Below the pieces are notes generated by a model. It worked only from the letters and a program-made list of their open reading frames with translations, was not told the origin of the DNA and did no database searches. DNA of 64,000 bases from Microlunatus capsulatus. GTDB lineage: Bacteria; Actinomycetota; Actinomycetes; Propionibacteriales; Propionibacteriaceae. Location of the stretch: contig NZ_JAGIOB010000001.1 of assembly GCF_017876495.1 (NCBI RefSeq), positions 3,410,001-3,474,000 of the forward strand, in the 5' to 3' direction. Of this stretch, positions 19,299 to 27,866 are shown piece by piece. Every line of letters starts with the position of its first letter. Position 1 is the first letter of the stretch. The position numbers and the translations under genes are program-made.

Positions 19299-19980
19299 TG
19301 TGCCGTCGGGACGGCTGCGCTACAAGGACCTGTGCGTCGACGCGGTCGACGCCGAGCGGATGAGCCGGTTCTGGGCCAGCGCCCTGGGCCTGGCCGCCGA
19401 GCGGCGCGGCGACAACGCGCTGCTGGTCGACGACGTGCCCGAGCACACGCTCTGGGTGAACCGGGTGCCCGAGCCGGTGACGGTGAAGCAGCGGGTGCAC
19501 CTGGACCTGCACGCCCGGGCGGTCGACGACCTCGTCGGGCTGGGCGCCCGGGTGCTGGACGGCGACAGCTTCCCCTGGACGTTGATGGCCGACCCGGAGG
19601 GCGGGGAGCTGTGCGCCTTCGTCCGCGAGCCCGACCGGCTGCCGCGCTACCGGCTCTACGAGCTGGCCGTCGACAGCCCGGACGCCGAGCGCAGCGCCCG
19701 CTGGTGGGCCGGGCTGTTCGGCGTCGGCGTCGAGCACCCGAGCGACGGCGGTGACTTCTGCTGGCTCGAGGGGGTGCCCGGGATGCCGTGGGAGATGGTG
19801 TTCCAGGACGTGCCCGAGCCCAAGACGGTGAAGAACCGGATCCACTGGGACGTCTGGGGCCGGACCGAGGACGCGCTGGCGGCCGGCGCGACGCTGCTGC
19901 GGGCGGCCGACGACGACATCCGCTGGGACGTGCTGGCCGACCCCGACGGCAACGAGTTCTGCGTCTTCGACGTCCGCTGA
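19285..19980 (+). CDS. Two-domain VOC (glyoxalase-like) family protein
   Basis: 231 residues made of two VOC modules: YKDLCVDAVDAERMSRFWAS... to CAFVREPD, and RLYELAVDSPDAERSARWWAG... to EFCVFDVR. The recurring LADPDGNEFC ending is typical of this actinobacterial glyoxalase-like group. No activity can be assigned. The GTG start sits within the end of the dehydratase gene, so it is translationally coupled and may act on the same pathway. Confidence 0.8.
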   Translation: MSRTDVPSGRLRYKDLCVDAVDAERMSRFWASALGLAAERRGDNALLVDDVPEHTLWVNRVPEPVTVKQRVHLDLHARAVDDLVGLGARVLDGDSFPWTLMADPEGGELCAFVREPDRLPRYRLYELAVDSPDAERSARWWAGLFGVGVEHPSDGGDFCWLEGVPGMPWEMVFQDVPEPKTVKNRIHWDVWGRTEDALAAGATLLRAADDDIRWDVLADPDGNEFCVFDVR

Positions 19981-20051
19981 TCCCGGGGCCCGCCCGCCGG
20001 TCGTCGACCGGGTTAGGGTGAGCGCGCTCGGGGCCGACCACAGGAGCACCC

Positions 20052-21563
20052 GTGCGCCCCAGCAGCCCGTCCACCCCCCGCCCTCGACCTCCGGCCCGGG
20101 CCCTCGCGGCGCTCGTGGCCGCGAGCGCCGGTCTCGCCCTGGCCGCCGGCACGGCGGTCCCGGCCGCCGCCGCCCCGGCCGACCCCGGTCTGGCGAGGAA
20201 GCTGGCCTCGGTGATGGCCGACTCCCGCGTGCAGCGCGCCGACAGCGCGACCGTGGTGCTCGACGCCGGCAGCGGTGCCACCCTCTACGACCGCGGCGGC
20301 GGCCGGGCGCTGGTGCCCGCGTCCAACACCAAGTCGCTGACGGCGGCTGCGGCGATGGACGTGCTGGGTCCGTCCTACCGGTTCAAGACGGAGGTGTTCC
20401 GCCGCGGGACGGTCGTCCGCGGGGCCGTCCAGGGCCGGCTCTACCTCAAGGGCTACGGCGACCCGACCACGCGGGAGTCCGACTACCGCTCCCTGGCGCG
20501 CCAGGTGCGCGCGGCCGGGATCACCCGGGTGACCGGTCGGCTGGCCGTCGACGCCAGCTACTTCGACACCCAGCGCTACAACCCCGGGTGGTCGACGGGC
20601 TACGCCGACGACTACTACGCGGCCGAGATCTCGGCCCTGACGGTCGCCCCGAACGCCGACCTCGACTCCGGCACCGTGCTGGTCCACTACGCCCCGGGCG
20701 AGCGCGGCGCCGGGGCGAAGATCACGACGACGCCCGCCGCGGCCGCCCGGCACCTGAGGATCGTCAACCGGACCACCACGGGTCCGTCGTCCAGCTCCAG
20801 CACCGTCGCGGTGCGGCGCAGCCACGGCTCGGGGACGATCACGGTGTCCGGCCGGGTGCCGCTGGGCCGCGCCCGGGCCAGCACCCTCGTCACGGTGCAC
20901 CGGCCCGACCTCTACGCCGCCGCCGTCTTCCGGGCCGAGCTGGCGAAGGCCGGGGTGGTCGTCGAGGGCGGCACGGTGGTGGTGGCCACGCCGGCCAGCC
21001 AGCGGACCCGGCTGGCCCGCGACACCTCGATGCCGCTGGCGGAGCTGCTGGTGCCGTTCCTCAAGCTGAGCAACAACATGCACGCCGAGGCCCTGACCAA
21101 GGCGATGGGCGCCCGGTCCGGGAAGCCCGGCAGCTGGTCGACCGGGCTCGCGGCGACGAGGCGCTACCTGAAGGGCCTCGGGGTGCCGATGGGCGGGGTC
21201 TCCCTCACCGACGGCTCGGGCCTGACCCGGCGCAACACCGTCACCGCCCGGGCGCTCGCCCGCACCCTCCTGGAGGTGCGCCGCGAGCCCTGGTTCGCCG
21301 CCTTCGACCGGGCGCTGCCGGTGGCCGGGGACAGCCGCCGGATGGTGGGCGGCACGCTCCGCTCGCGGATGACCGGCACCCGCGCCGCCGGCAACGCGCA
21401 CGCCAAGACCGGGACCCTGACCGGGGTCACCGCCCTCAGCGGCTACGTCACCGGGCGCGACGGGCGGCGCTACGTCTTCGCGATGATCAGCAACCACGCG
21501 GGCACCTCGCCCCGGCCGGTCGAGGACCGGCTGGTGACGACGCTCGCCGGCTGGCGCCGCTGA
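20052..21563 (+). CDS. dacB: D-alanyl-D-alanine carboxypeptidase/endopeptidase (PBP4/DacB family)
   Basis: 503 residues. N-terminal signal sequence (about residues 1-40, ending near TAVPAAAAP). Peptidase S13 motifs: SxxK in ASNTKSLTAA, SxN in LSNNMHAEAL, and KTG in HAKTGTLTG. Trims or cleaves peptidoglycan peptide stems outside the membrane. TAGGGT at 20013-20018 with a short leader and AGGAG ribosome-binding site precede the GTG start, so this gene is not leaderless. Confidence 0.92.
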   Translation: MRPSSPSTPRPRPPARALAALVAASAGLALAAGTAVPAAAAPADPGLARKLASVMADSRVQRADSATVVLDAGSGATLYDRGGGRALVPASNTKSLTAAAAMDVLGPSYRFKTEVFRRGTVVRGAVQGRLYLKGYGDPTTRESDYRSLARQVRAAGITRVTGRLAVDASYFDTQRYNPGWSTGYADDYYAAEISALTVAPNADLDSGTVLVHYAPGERGAGAKITTTPAAAARHLRIVNRTTTGPSSSSSTVAVRRSHGSGTITVSGRVPLGRARASTLVTVHRPDLYAAAVFRAELAKAGVVVEGGTVVVATPASQRTRLARDTSMPLAELLVPFLKLSNNMHAEALTKAMGARSGKPGSWSTGLAATRRYLKGLGVPMGGVSLTDGSGLTRRNTVTARALARTLLEVRREPWFAAFDRALPVAGDSRRMVGGTLRSRMTGTRAAGNAHAKTGTLTGVTALSGYVTGRDGRRYVFAMISNHAGTSPRPVEDRLVTTLAGWRR

Positions 21564-21692
21564 GCCCGGCGGCCCGGCGGTCCATGGCCGCTCGTCCAGC
21601 CGGGCCGCCCGGCCCGTCCTCCCGCCGGGCGGTCCTGCAGCGGGGGGCCGGGACGGGACCGCTAGATTTGGGGGTGCAGCCGCAGCGACCCC

Positions 21693-21709
21693 GAGGGGGG
21701 CGCCCCCTC
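21693..21709 (+). promoter_or_regulatory. GC hairpin in the 5' leader of the stress-protein gene
   Basis: GAGGGGG and CCCCCTC arms form a short hairpin about 25 nt after the likely start site (TAGATT -10 at 21663-21668) and about 25 nt before the ATG at 21735. It may stabilise the leader or affect translation; no known riboswitch is recognised. Confidence 0.35.
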
Positions 21710-21734
21710 AGTCCCGGAAGATCCTGGTGAGCCC

Positions 21735-22244
21735 ATGAGCATCCCGCAGTCCCGCACCATCGGCTCGATCTTCGAGCTCCAGTTCCCGCAGTCGGTCGGC
21801 ATCTACTCCAGCTACGCCGACGCCCAGAAGGCGGTGGACTACCTGGCCGACGAGAAGTTCGAGGTGCAGAACCTCGCCATCGTCGGCACCGACCTCAAGT
21901 CCGTCGAGCGCGTCCTGGGCCGCCGCACCTGGAGCACCGTGCTGCTGGGCGGGGTCCAGTCCGGCGTCTCCACCGGTCTGCTGGTCGCCCTCGTGCTGCT
22001 GATCTTCGTGCCGGGGGTGCAGAGCTTCCTCTTGCTGCTGCTGTCCTCGCTGGCCATCGGCATCGTGCTGGGCATGGGCTTCGCCGCGATCGGCTACGGC
22101 ATGTCCCGCGGACGCCGCGACTTCACCTCGGTCACCCAGACCGTGGCCACCAAGTACGAGGTGCTCTGCGAGCACAAGGTCGCCGCCCGCGCGCGCGAGA
22201 TGCTGCAGCAGCAGCCCGGCGCCCGCGCCGCCGCGTTCGAGTAG
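21735..22244 (+). CDS. General stress protein 17M-like membrane protein (YflT-type)
   Basis: 169 residues. The N-terminal module YSSYADAQKAVDYLADEKFEV, NLAIVGTDLKSVERVLGR matches the general-stress YflT fold; a glycine-rich hydrophobic pair of membrane segments (about residues 70-115) follows. Function unknown, often stress induced. A separate promoter (TAGATT near 21663) precedes it. The annotation is by family resemblance. Confidence 0.75.
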   Translation: MSIPQSRTIGSIFELQFPQSVGIYSSYADAQKAVDYLADEKFEVQNLAIVGTDLKSVERVLGRRTWSTVLLGGVQSGVSTGLLVALVLLIFVPGVQSFLLLLLSSLAIGIVLGMGFAAIGYGMSRGRRDFTSVTQTVATKYEVLCEHKVAARAREMLQQQPGARAAAFE

Positions 22245-22263
22245 CCGGGGGCCGGGTCCGACG

Positions 22264-23505
22264 TCAGCAGGACGTCGGACCAGCTCCCGCGTCCGCGTCG
22301 TCGATGAGCCACGCGCCCCCGACGAGCCTCATCCGGTAGCGCATCGACCAGTCCGAGCAGGTCTGGCCGCGGAAGCCGTCCGCGGCGTCCTGCCGCGTGC
22401 GGAGGTCGACGCGGGCGTCGGCGGTGCGGCCGTCCCGGTCCACGCGGCGCACCACCAGCTGCGTCCAGTACGAGGACGAGAGCCCGTCGGACCACCCCTC
22501 CACCCCGTCGAAGCGGGCCTGCAGCCGCGGGGTGAAGAGCGACCACGCCGCGTCGTAGAAGCCCTGGTTGATGCTGTCGCCGTGCAGGTACAGGGCGAGC
22601 GCGATGTCGTCCGCGTCGTCGGCCTCGGAGTCGACCCCCACGTCGAGATCGAAGTCCGCCGCCACGGGGGCGTCGTCGTCGGCCGAGCACGCGGTCGTCC
22701 TGGTACCCCGCTCGTCGGACCACTCCTCGACGCGGTCGTGGACCACGTCGGAGGGCACGAGGAAGTTGTTCCCCTGCGCCGGGACCGGCTCGTTCGGGTC
22801 ACCGCTCCAGTTGCTGTTCCCCGAGACGAGCCCCACGACCACGCCCTCGCGGTCGACGGCCGGGCCCCCGCTGTTGCCGCCGTTGACGGCGGCGTCGGTC
22901 GTGACGACGTGGTCGACGGTGAACCCGTCCTCGCCCTCGTACCGCACGCGGGTGTCCCCGCTGCTCACCGCTCCGCGGCTGAGCCGGACGTCGTCGACGC
23001 CGAAGGGGTAGCCCAGCACGCCCACGTCGACGCCCAGGTCGGGTCGGGCCGCCGCGACGGTGAACCGGTGCCCCGCGAGGGGACGGCGGAGCCGGAGCAG
23101 GGCCGTGTCAGCGCTGAGGTCCAGGTCCACGACCTCGCCGCGCACCACGCCGGCCTCGGAGGTGACGGAGACCGAGGAGGCCCCGCGGGCCACGTGCGCG
23201 GCGGTGACGACCAGGTCGTCGTCGACGAGGAACCCCGACCCGGTCCAGCTCCCGTCACAGCCGACGACCTGCAGCCGGACGACGCCGCTGCGCACCTCGG
23301 CCGCGACGGCCGACCAGTCCCGGGCGGTGGCCGTCGACGGAGCCGACGGCGAGGGCGGCGCGGAGGCCGCGGCCGGCGTGCCCAGGGCCGGCGGCGGCGG
23401 GGACGCGCTGCTCCCGCCGGGGGCGACCACGTTGATCGTGCAGCCGCTGACGGCGACCACCGCCAGGGCGGTGGCCGTGACCACCGCGGTTCTCGGCACC
23501 CGCAC
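22264..23505 (-). CDS. Secreted trypsin-like serine protease lipoprotein
   Basis: 413 residues. Signal sequence with a lipobox-like VAVSGC (Cys about residue 22), a Pro/Ser linker, then a chymotrypsin-fold domain with His in TAAHVARG, Asp in SADTALLRL and Ser in NGGNSGGPAVD. The last 150 residues (from about DDIALALYLHGDSINQGFYDAAW) look like an NTF2/ARC6-type cone domain found in actinobacterial surface proteins. GTG start with a GGGGAGG site about 6 nt upstream; the open frame extends further upstream without a better start. The target is unknown. Confidence 0.8.
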   Translation of the reverse strand: MRVPRTAVVTATALAVVAVSGCTINVVAPGGSSASPPPPALGTPAAASAPPSPSAPSTATARDWSAVAAEVRSGVVRLQVVGCDGSWTGSGFLVDDDLVVTAAHVARGASSVSVTSEAGVVRGEVVDLDLSADTALLRLRRPLAGHRFTVAAARPDLGVDVGVLGYPFGVDDVRLSRGAVSSGDTRVRYEGEDGFTVDHVVTTDAAVNGGNSGGPAVDREGVVVGLVSGNSNWSGDPNEPVPAQGNNFLVPSDVVHDRVEEWSDERGTRTTACSADDDAPVAADFDLDVGVDSEADDADDIALALYLHGDSINQGFYDAAWSLFTPRLQARFDGVEGWSDGLSSSYWTQLVVRRVDRDGRTADARVDLRTRQDAADGFRGQTCSDWSMRYRMRLVGGAWLIDDADAGAGPTSC

Positions 23506-23662
23506 AGGACCTCCCCGGGAACGGCTGGGACGGCACCGGTCGTGCGGTGCCGCAGCCGAACCTAGACCGCCTCGGGACGATCCGCAGCCCGACCCGGACA
23601 TCTCGCGGCCGACGGGCGGGCCCGGGTGGACGGATCGACCTGTGACGGAGCACGGTGTCCCC

Positions 23663-24070
23663 GTGAGCACGCGTCGTCGAGTGTCCTCGGGCGGGCCGTG
23701 GGAGGACGCGGTCGGCTACTCGCGCGCCGTCCGGGTGGGCGACCTCGTCGTCGTCGCCGGGACGACGGCGGCCGCCGAGGGCGGGGGAGCGGTGGGCGGG
23801 GACGACCCGGCCGCCCAGACCCGGGAGGCGCTGCGCCGCGTCGCCGCCGCCCTGGAGCAGCTCGGCGCCTCGCTGGCCGACGTCGTCCGGACCCGGATGT
23901 ACGTCACCGACATCAGCCGCTGGGCCGAGGTCGGCCGCGTGCACGGCGAGGTCTTCGCCGACGTCCGACCGGCCGCCACGATGGTCGAGGTGTCCCGGCT
24001 GATCGACCCGGCCCTGCTCGTCGAGGTCGAGGTGGACGCCGTCGTCCCTCCCGCCGCCCCGCCGGCCTGA
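23663..24070 (+). CDS. RidA/YjgF family protein
   Basis: 135 residues. RidA fold with YSRAVRVGDLVVVAGTTAA, the helix TREALRRVAAALEQLGASLADVVRTRMYV, and ATMVEVSRL near the ligand Arg region. Canonical RidA hydrolyses reactive enamines/imines; this longer actinobacterial type (often beside dehydrogenases) may differ. The GTG at 23663 is preferred over one at 23642 because homologues begin close to the STRRRVSSGGPWE segment; the start is uncertain. Confidence 0.8.
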   Translation: MSTRRRVSSGGPWEDAVGYSRAVRVGDLVVVAGTTAAAEGGGAVGGDDPAAQTREALRRVAAALEQLGASLADVVRTRMYVTDISRWAEVGRVHGEVFADVRPAATMVEVSRLIDPALLVEVEVDAVVPPAAPPA

Positions 24071-24090
24071 GCCGGCCGGCTGGCCGCGAC

Positions 24091-24147
24091 GAACCGCTGA
24101 GAGGTCGCAGCCGTCGAACCGCTCCCCGGGCGACCCGTCAGCGGTTC
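24091..24147. repeat. Three copies of GAACCGCT before the aldo/keto reductase gene
   Basis: GAACCGCT occurs at 24091-24098 and 24116-24123, and its reverse complement at 24140-24147, within 57 bp. This lies in the 155-bp gap before the reductase and could be an operator cluster or chance. Confidence 0.35.
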
Positions 24148-24225
24148 CCGGGTCTCGCCGGGGGCGGCGCAGCCTGGGCCCGGCGTGACCTGGTCTGGTT
24201 GGGGAGCCGGTGGCACGATCGCCAC

Positions 24226-25278
24226 GTGCCCCTGACCTCCCTGCGGACCCTCGGCCGCTCCGGCCTGCCCGTCAGCCCCCTCACCTTCGGCGCGATGACC
24301 CTGGGCAACGACGCCTGGGGCTCCGACGACGACGCCTCGGCCCGGATCCTGCACGCCTACCTCGACGCCGGGGGCAACGCGGTCGACACCGCCGACGTCT
24401 ACGCCGGCGGCCGCAGCGAGGAGCTGCTGGGCCGGCTGCTTGCCGAGCGGGGCCTCCGCGACCGCGTGGTGCTGGCCACCAAGTACGGGTTCCGCTCCGA
24501 CGGCTCCAACCCGCTGGCGGGCGGCTCGGGCCGTAAGAACCTGGTCCGCGCGGTCGAGGGGTCGCTGCGCCGGCTGGGCACCGACTACGTCGACCTGTAC
24601 TGGCTGCACGTCTGGGACGGGGTGACGCCGGCCGAGGAGGTGCTGCAGGCCTTCGCCGACCTCGTCCGGGCGGGCACCATCCGCTACTACGGCCTCTCCG
24701 ACTTGCCGGCCTGGTTCGCCACCCGCGTCGCCACGCTGGCCCAGGCCCACGGGCTGCCCGCCCCGGTCGCGCTGCAGGTCGAGTACTCGTTGGTGGAGCG
24801 CACCGTCGAGCGCGAGCACGTCCCCGCCGCCCGTGCGCTGGGGATGGGCGTGGTGCCCTGGAGCCCGCTGGCCGGTGGCTTCCTGGCCGGCAAGTACGCC
24901 CGCGACGCGCCCCGGCGCCCGGCCGACGGCCGCCTCGGCGGCGCCAACCCGTTCGGCGACTCCAAGTTCACCGACCGCAACTTCGACGTCCTCGACGAGG
25001 TGCGGGCGGTCGCCGAGGAGGTCGGCGCCACGCCCGGCCAGGTCGCCCTGGCCTGGCTGACCCGTCGGCCCGGCGTCGGCACGGTGCTGGTCGGTGCGCG
25101 CACCGAGGAGCAGCTGGCCGCGAACGTCGCCGCGCTGGAGGTGGGGCTGAGCGCGGAGCAGACCCGCCGGCTGGACGCGGTGAGCGCGCCCGAGCCGGCG
25201 TTCCCCTACCCGCTGCTGGAGGACGAGCTGCGCCAGGCCGCCGTCACCGGCGCCCCCGTCGCCGGGTGGGAGGGCTGA
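24226..25278 (+). CDS. Aldo/keto reductase
   Basis: 350 residues. TIM-barrel NADPH oxidoreductase with the catalytic tetrad visible: Asp and Tyr in DTADVYAGGRSEELLG, Lys in LATKYG, His in LYWLHVWD; the NADPH-binding segment is VLVGARTEEQLAANV. It resembles YajO/YhdN-like general reductases. Substrate unknown. The GTG start follows CACGAT (24214-24219) by 6 nt; the open frame extends upstream through the RidA gene as a shadow. The stop overlaps the next gene by 1 bp (TGATG). Confidence 0.88.
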   Translation: MPLTSLRTLGRSGLPVSPLTFGAMTLGNDAWGSDDDASARILHAYLDAGGNAVDTADVYAGGRSEELLGRLLAERGLRDRVVLATKYGFRSDGSNPLAGGSGRKNLVRAVEGSLRRLGTDYVDLYWLHVWDGVTPAEEVLQAFADLVRAGTIRYYGLSDLPAWFATRVATLAQAHGLPAPVALQVEYSLVERTVEREHVPAARALGMGVVPWSPLAGGFLAGKYARDAPRRPADGRLGGANPFGDSKFTDRNFDVLDEVRAVAEEVGATPGQVALAWLTRRPGVGTVLVGARTEEQLAANVAALEVGLSAEQTRRLDAVSAPEPAFPYPLLEDELRQAAVTGAPVAGWEG

Positions 25279-26279
25279 TGCGGCTCCTCGTGCTGGGCGG
25301 CGGCGGGTTCCTCGGCTACCACGCGGTGGCCGAGGCGGTCGCGGCCGGCCACGACGTCACCGTGCTGAGCCGCTCCGGCACGGCGCCGGTGGACGGCGTC
25401 GAGGTGCTGACCGGTGACCGGCAGGGCGACCTGTCGGCCCTGCGCGGGCGGGAGTGGGACGGCGTCTTCGACACCTTCAACGACACCGCGCCCGGTGCCC
25501 CGGCCATCCGCACCACCGCCCGGCTGCTGTCCGGGGCCGTCGGCGGCTACGCCTACGTCTCGGGGATGAGCGTCTACGCCCCGGGCGGCCCCGCCGTCCC
25601 CGACGAGGACGCACCCGTCCGGGAGGACGGCGTCGAGCCCGCCACCGACCGGCTGCAGGAGCGCTCGCTGGCCAAGCTGGCGGGGGAGGCGGCGGTGACC
25701 GAGGAGTTCGACGGCGTCGCCCTGTTCCCGCGCGTCGGGATCATGGTGGGCCCGCGCTCCACCCGCTTCACCTACTGGCCGCTGCGGCTGGCGGCGGCCC
25801 GCGACGGCCGGCTGCCGCGCCGGGTGCTGGTGCCCGGCGACCCCGCCCGGCCGGTGCAGTTCTCCGACGCCCGCGACATCGCCCGCTGGAGCACCGCGAT
25901 GCTCGCCGCCGGGCGCGGCGGCACCTTCAACACCGTCGGCCCGGGCCGGTCCGAGAGCCTGGCCGAGGTCCTCGACGCCTGCCTGCTGGCCGTCGGCGCC
26001 ACGGCCGACGACGTCGAGCTGGTGGTCGTCCCGCACGAGAAGCTGCTCCGCGGCCAGCTGATCGACGTCGACGAGGAGGACCGGCCGCTCTGGTACCCCG
26101 AGGACCAGATCTGCCAGGACGCCGTCGACTCCGGCCGCGCTGCGGCGGCCGGGCTGGTCTTCCGGCCGACCGTCGAGACGGCGTCCGCGACCTGGCGCTG
26201 GGCCGAGGACGCGGGCTCCACCGAGGCGGCCGACTTCGTCGAGCGCGAGCAGGGGATCCTGCGCGCCTGGCGCCGCTGA
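25278..26279 (+). CDS. NAD-dependent epimerase/dehydratase family protein
   Basis: 333 residues. Extended SDR: N-terminal Rossmann loop LVLGGGGFLGYHAV, and a YVSGMSVYAPGG segment where family members carry the catalytic Ser/Tyr, although the usual YxxxK is not obvious (ERSLAKLAGE lies nearby). This resembles the reductase/isomerase group often annotated as isoflavone- or mRNA-binding-like SDRs. Translationally coupled to the aldo/keto reductase. Substrate unknown. Confidence 0.78.
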   Translation: MRLLVLGGGGFLGYHAVAEAVAAGHDVTVLSRSGTAPVDGVEVLTGDRQGDLSALRGREWDGVFDTFNDTAPGAPAIRTTARLLSGAVGGYAYVSGMSVYAPGGPAVPDEDAPVREDGVEPATDRLQERSLAKLAGEAAVTEEFDGVALFPRVGIMVGPRSTRFTYWPLRLAAARDGRLPRRVLVPGDPARPVQFSDARDIARWSTAMLAAGRGGTFNTVGPGRSESLAEVLDACLLAVGATADDVELVVVPHEKLLRGQLIDVDEEDRPLWYPEDQICQDAVDSGRAAAAGLVFRPTVETASATWRWAEDAGSTEAADFVEREQGILRAWRR

Positions 26280-26301
26280 CCCCGGCGCCGCCGGTCCGGG
26301 C

Positions 26302-27792
26302 TCAGGCCCGGTCGGACCAGACGCCGGCCATCCAGGCCTGCACGTCGTCGGCGGTCCGGGGCAGCGCGGCCGAGAGGTTCTCGTTGCCGTCGGCGGTGAT
26401 CAGGATGTCGTCCTCGATCCGGACGCCGATGCCGCGCAGCTCCTCGGGCACCAGCTCGTCGTCGCCCTTGAAGTAGAGGCCCGGCTCGACCGTCAGCACC
26501 ATGCCCGGCTCCAGCGTGCCCTGCCGGTAGCGCTCGTTGCGGGCCTGCGCGCAGTCGTGGACGTCGATGCCCAGGTGGTGCGACGTGCCGTGCACCATCC
26601 AGCGGCGGTGCTGCCCGCCGTCCTCGGCGAGGGACTCCTCGGCGGTGACCGGCAGCAGCCCCCAGGCCTCCAGGTGCCGGGCGATGACGGCGACGGAGGC
26701 CTTGTGCACGTCGGAGAAGGTCGCGCCCGGCTGCGCCGCCGCGATCCCGGCCTCCTGCGCCTCCAGCACCGCCTCGTAGACGCGGCGCTGGGCGGGGGAG
26801 AAGGTGCCCGAGACGGGCAGGGTGCGGGTGACGTCGGCGGTGTAGAGGCTGTCCAGCTCGACGCCCGCGTCCAGCAGCAGCAGGTCCTGGGGTCGCAGGT
26901 CGCCGTCGTTGCGGATCCAGTGCAGCGTGCAGGCGTGCTCGCCGGAGGCGGCGATGGTGTCGTAGCCGACGGCGTTGCCGACGTGGCGCGCGTGCAGGCC
27001 GAAGACGCCCTCCACCCAGCGCTCGCCGCGGCCCCGGCGGACCGCCTCGGGCAGGTCGGCGACGACGGCGGCGAACCCGTCCGCGGTCTGCCGGCAGGCC
27101 TCCCGCATCTGCTCGACCTCGAAGGCGTCCTTGGTCAGCCGCAGCTCGCTGAGCGCCACGACGAGCTCGGTGTCGGCGGCCTCGACCGCCTCGGCGGCCT
27201 CAGCGTCGAGGTCGGCCCGGATCTCGGCGAGGACCTCGGCCAGCGCGCCGTCGGCCACCCCGCTGACCACCCGCACGCCGGTGGCGCCGGCGTCCTTGCG
27301 GAGCCGGTCGGGCAGCTCCTCGACGGGGGCGCAGGTGATGCCGCAGAGGGCGGCCATCTCCTCCAGGGAGGGCCGCTTGCCCACCCACATCTCGCCGTAG
27401 CGGGCGTCGGAGTAGAACTCGGCCGAGTCCCGGGGGGCGCGGGGCTTGAAGTAGAGCGTCGCCTCGTGGCCGTCGTCGGTCGGCTCCAGCACCAGCACGG
27501 CGTCGGGCTCGCGGTCGGTGCCCAGGCCGGTCAGGTGCGCGAAGGCCGAGTGCGGCCGGTAGCGGAAGTCGGTGTCGTTGGAGCGCACCTTCAGCCCGCC
27601 GGCCGGCACCACCAGGCGCTCACCGGGGAACAAGGCGCTGACGGCCTCGCGACGGGCGCGGGCCGGGCCGGCGGCGGGCAGCGGCTGCGGCAGCACCGGG
27701 TCGTGCGGGGTCCAGCCCTGGGCGATGAACTCCTGGAAGGCCGCGGAGAACGGGGTCTGGCGGTTGGGCAGGGCGGGCTGGCGGTCGCTCAT
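26302..27792 (-). CDS. pepP: Aminopeptidase P family (Xaa-Pro aminopeptidase)
   Basis: 496 residues. N-terminal creatinase-like domain (to about residue 190), then a pita-bread M24B catalytic domain: metal ligands Asp in LLDAGVELDSLYTADVTRT, His in GTSHHLGIDVHD, Glu in LTVEPGLYF and Glu in GVRIEDDIL. Removes N-terminal residues preceding proline in the cytoplasm. The start ATG at 27792 gives MSDRQPALPNRQTPFS; the longer open frame is not supported by a promoter. Convergent with the epimerase gene, 22 bp between stops. Confidence 0.92.
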   Translation of the reverse strand: MSDRQPALPNRQTPFSAAFQEFIAQGWTPHDPVLPQPLPAAGPARARREAVSALFPGERLVVPAGGLKVRSNDTDFRYRPHSAFAHLTGLGTDREPDAVLVLEPTDDGHEATLYFKPRAPRDSAEFYSDARYGEMWVGKRPSLEEMAALCGITCAPVEELPDRLRKDAGATGVRVVSGVADGALAEVLAEIRADLDAEAAEAVEAADTELVVALSELRLTKDAFEVEQMREACRQTADGFAAVVADLPEAVRRGRGERWVEGVFGLHARHVGNAVGYDTIAASGEHACTLHWIRNDGDLRPQDLLLLDAGVELDSLYTADVTRTLPVSGTFSPAQRRVYEAVLEAQEAGIAAAQPGATFSDVHKASVAVIARHLEAWGLLPVTAEESLAEDGGQHRRWMVHGTSHHLGIDVHDCAQARNERYRQGTLEPGMVLTVEPGLYFKGDDELVPEELRGIGVRIEDDILITADGNENLSAALPRTADDVQAWMAGVWSDRA

Positions 27793-27866
27793 GCCGTCAT
27801 CATCGCACCCGCCCCGGAGCCGGACCGGGTCGCCGGCACCGGGCCGGCGGTCCCTAGGGTGGGCGG

